A DNA stretch of 37,614 bases from Actinomycetota bacterium (GTDB lineage Bacteria; Actinomycetota; Actinomycetes; Actinomycetales; Microbacteriaceae): assembly GCA_005778835.1 (NCBI GenBank), contig SXMG01000122.1:1-37614 (forward strand). The letters run 5' to 3'. Shown piece by piece: positions 36,612 to 37,614 of this stretch. Position 1 is the stretch's first letter, and the number at the start of each line of letters is the position of its first letter. Under the pieces are notes generated by a model. That model saw only the letters and a list, made by a program, of their open reading frames with translations, searched no databases and was not told the origin of the DNA. The translations under genes and the position numbers were made by a program.

Positions 36612-37614
36612 ATGAGCCCGAATGCGAGCATCGTCTGGTTGCGCGACGACCTGCGGGTCGCCGACAACCCGGCCCTGACCGCGGCGGTCGAGCGCGGGGG
36701 CCCCGTCGTGGTCGTCTACCTGCTCGACGAGCAGTCTGACGCGGCCCGCCCGCTCGGGGGCGCGAGCCGGTGGTGGCTGCATGGCAGTCTCACCGCCCTC
36801 GCCGCCGATCTCGCGGCCCTCGGCGGCACGCTGACGCTGCGCCGCGGTGCAGCCGAGGCGGTCATCCCCGCGCTGGTCGGCGAGACCGGCGCCGACGCCG
36901 TCTTCTGGAATCGCCGCTACGGAGCGATGCGCGAGGTGGATGCTGCGCTCAAGTCGCGCCTGACCGATGAGGGCGTCGTGGTGGCGAGCTTCGCCGCTTC
37001 TCTGCTCTTCGAGCCCTGGCGCATCACCTCGGGCTCCGGTGACCCCTACAAGGTCTTCACGCCGTTCTGGCGGGCCTGCCTCGCGTCGGGCGACCCGCGG
37101 CCGCCGCTTCCCGCACCGACGGCGATCGACGGCCTCGCCGTCGGCGGCGATGAGCTCGACGACTGGACTCTGCTGCCCACCCGGCCGGACTGGGCCGAGG
37201 GGCTGCGCGCCGCCTGGACCCCGGGTTCTGCGGGTGCGCACGAGCGCCTCGAGCAGTTCGTCGAGCACGGCCTGCCGCTCTACCATCGGCGCGACGAGCC
37301 CGGCGTCGAGGCCACGAGCCGGCTGAGCCCGCACCTGCGGTTCGGCGAGCTGAGCCCCTACGAGGTGTGGGCCCGCGTGCACCGGTCGATCTCGCCCGAG
37401 GCGGCGGCCAACCGGGCGAAGTTCCTCAGCGAGATCGGCTGGCGCGAGTTCTCGTACGCGATCCTGTTCACGCGCCCCGACCTCGGCCGCGAGAACTACC
37501 GGCGAGAGTTCGACGCGTTCCCCTGGGGCGAGCCCGATGCCGGGCAGCTCGCGGCATGGCAACAGGGCCAGGCGGGCAGCCCGCTCGGCGATGCGGGCAT
37601 GCGCGAGCTGTGGA
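36612..37614 (+). CDS. phr: Deoxyribodipyrimidine photolyase (C-terminus cut by window edge)
   Basis: 334 codons visible; the gene runs off the right edge. The N-terminal alpha/beta antenna-binding domain begins SIVWLRDDLRVADNPAL. The interdomain region has WNRRYGAMREVDAALKSRL and FEPWRITSGSGDPYKVFTPF. The FAD-binding domain begins with the family signature TSRLSPHLRFGELSP, followed by FLSEIGWREFSYAIL. The enzyme uses blue light to reverse cyclobutane pyrimidine dimers. The DNA-binding C-terminal part lies outside the window, so the subclass is not certain. Confidence 0.95.
   Translation, partial: MSPNASIVWLRDDLRVADNPALTAAVERGGPVVVVYLLDEQSDAARPLGGASRWWLHGSLTALAADLAALGGTLTLRRGAAEAVIPALVGETGADAVFWNRRYGAMREVDAALKSRLTDEGVVVASFAASLLFEPWRITSGSGDPYKVFTPFWRACLASGDPRPPLPAPTAIDGLAVGGDELDDWTLLPTRPDWAEGLRAAWTPGSAGAHERLEQFVEHGLPLYHRRDEPGVEATSRLSPHLRFGELSPYEVWARVHRSISPEAAANRAKFLSEIGWREFSYAILFTRPDLGRENYRREFDAFPWGEPDAGQLAAWQQGQAGSPLGDAGMRELW

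Overview
The window is about 70% GC, densely coded, and reads as a chromosomal segment of a high-GC Gram-positive actinobacterium, most likely a member of the Microbacteriaceae. This rests on gene content (rpoB with a TTG start, the 32-residue ribosomal protein bS22 beside an excisionase-type HTH gene and near proC, a full-length Lhr with a Nei2-type glycosylase, DUF427/DUF1684/DUF4916 proteins) and on the very frequent leaderless start layout: a TAnnnT-like -10 box 6-7 nt before an ATG or GTG. The family assignment is inference. No tRNA, rRNA, CRISPR array, IS element or prophage gene was seen.

Layout. 1-435: 5' end of rpoB (minus). 436-757: divergent control region. 758-6000: spermidine-synthase-like protein, truncated haemoglobin, lipoprotein glucose/sorbosone dehydrogenase, SprT-like protein, DUF427 protein, ComB-like protein, SRPBCC protein and DUF1684 protein. 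6206-7768: DEAD-box RNA helicase behind a long leader, ending at a strong hairpin. 7869-17594: one gene of 9.7 kb (minus) for a 3241-residue secreted surface protein. It has about nine DUF11-like units, eleven DUF5979 repeats and a C-terminal LADTG sorting signal. 17792-24954: DUF4916 Nudix-like protein, carboxylesterase, Lhr, Nei2-type glycosylase and a membrane protein. 25031-27256: secreted nuclease, SRAP protein coupled to a glutaredoxin-like protein, and an HAD phosphatase. 27318-28277: bS22, HTH protein, ArsR-type regulator. 28347-30462: TrkH/TrkA potassium uptake. 30508-33830: small membrane protein, proC, a small orphan protein, a four-helix membrane protein, tadA and upp. 33843-34891: a promoter and a leaderless 33-codon ORF rich in Met and Cys codons, followed by a winged-helix regulator. 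34892-35175: an AT-rich island with inverted repeats and a possible small RNA. 35176 to the end: MarR regulator, nucleotidyltransferase-like protein and the 5' part of a DNA photolyase.

Genes that appear to work together. lhr and nei2 are 10 nt apart and are both DNA-repair genes. The glutaredoxin-like and SRAP genes overlap at TGATG. trkH and trkA overlap by 8 nt. The SRPBCC and DUF1684 genes overlap at GTGA.

The most interesting signals are (a) the leaderless Met/Cys-rich ORF at 33880-33981, which looks like a translation-sensing leader upstream of an orphan winged-helix regulator; (b) the giant surface protein, in which every DUF5979 repeat keeps a Lys/Cys/Cys/Glu/Asn signature that predicts an isopeptide cross-link plus a disulfide; and (c) a possible small RNA at about 35006-35110.
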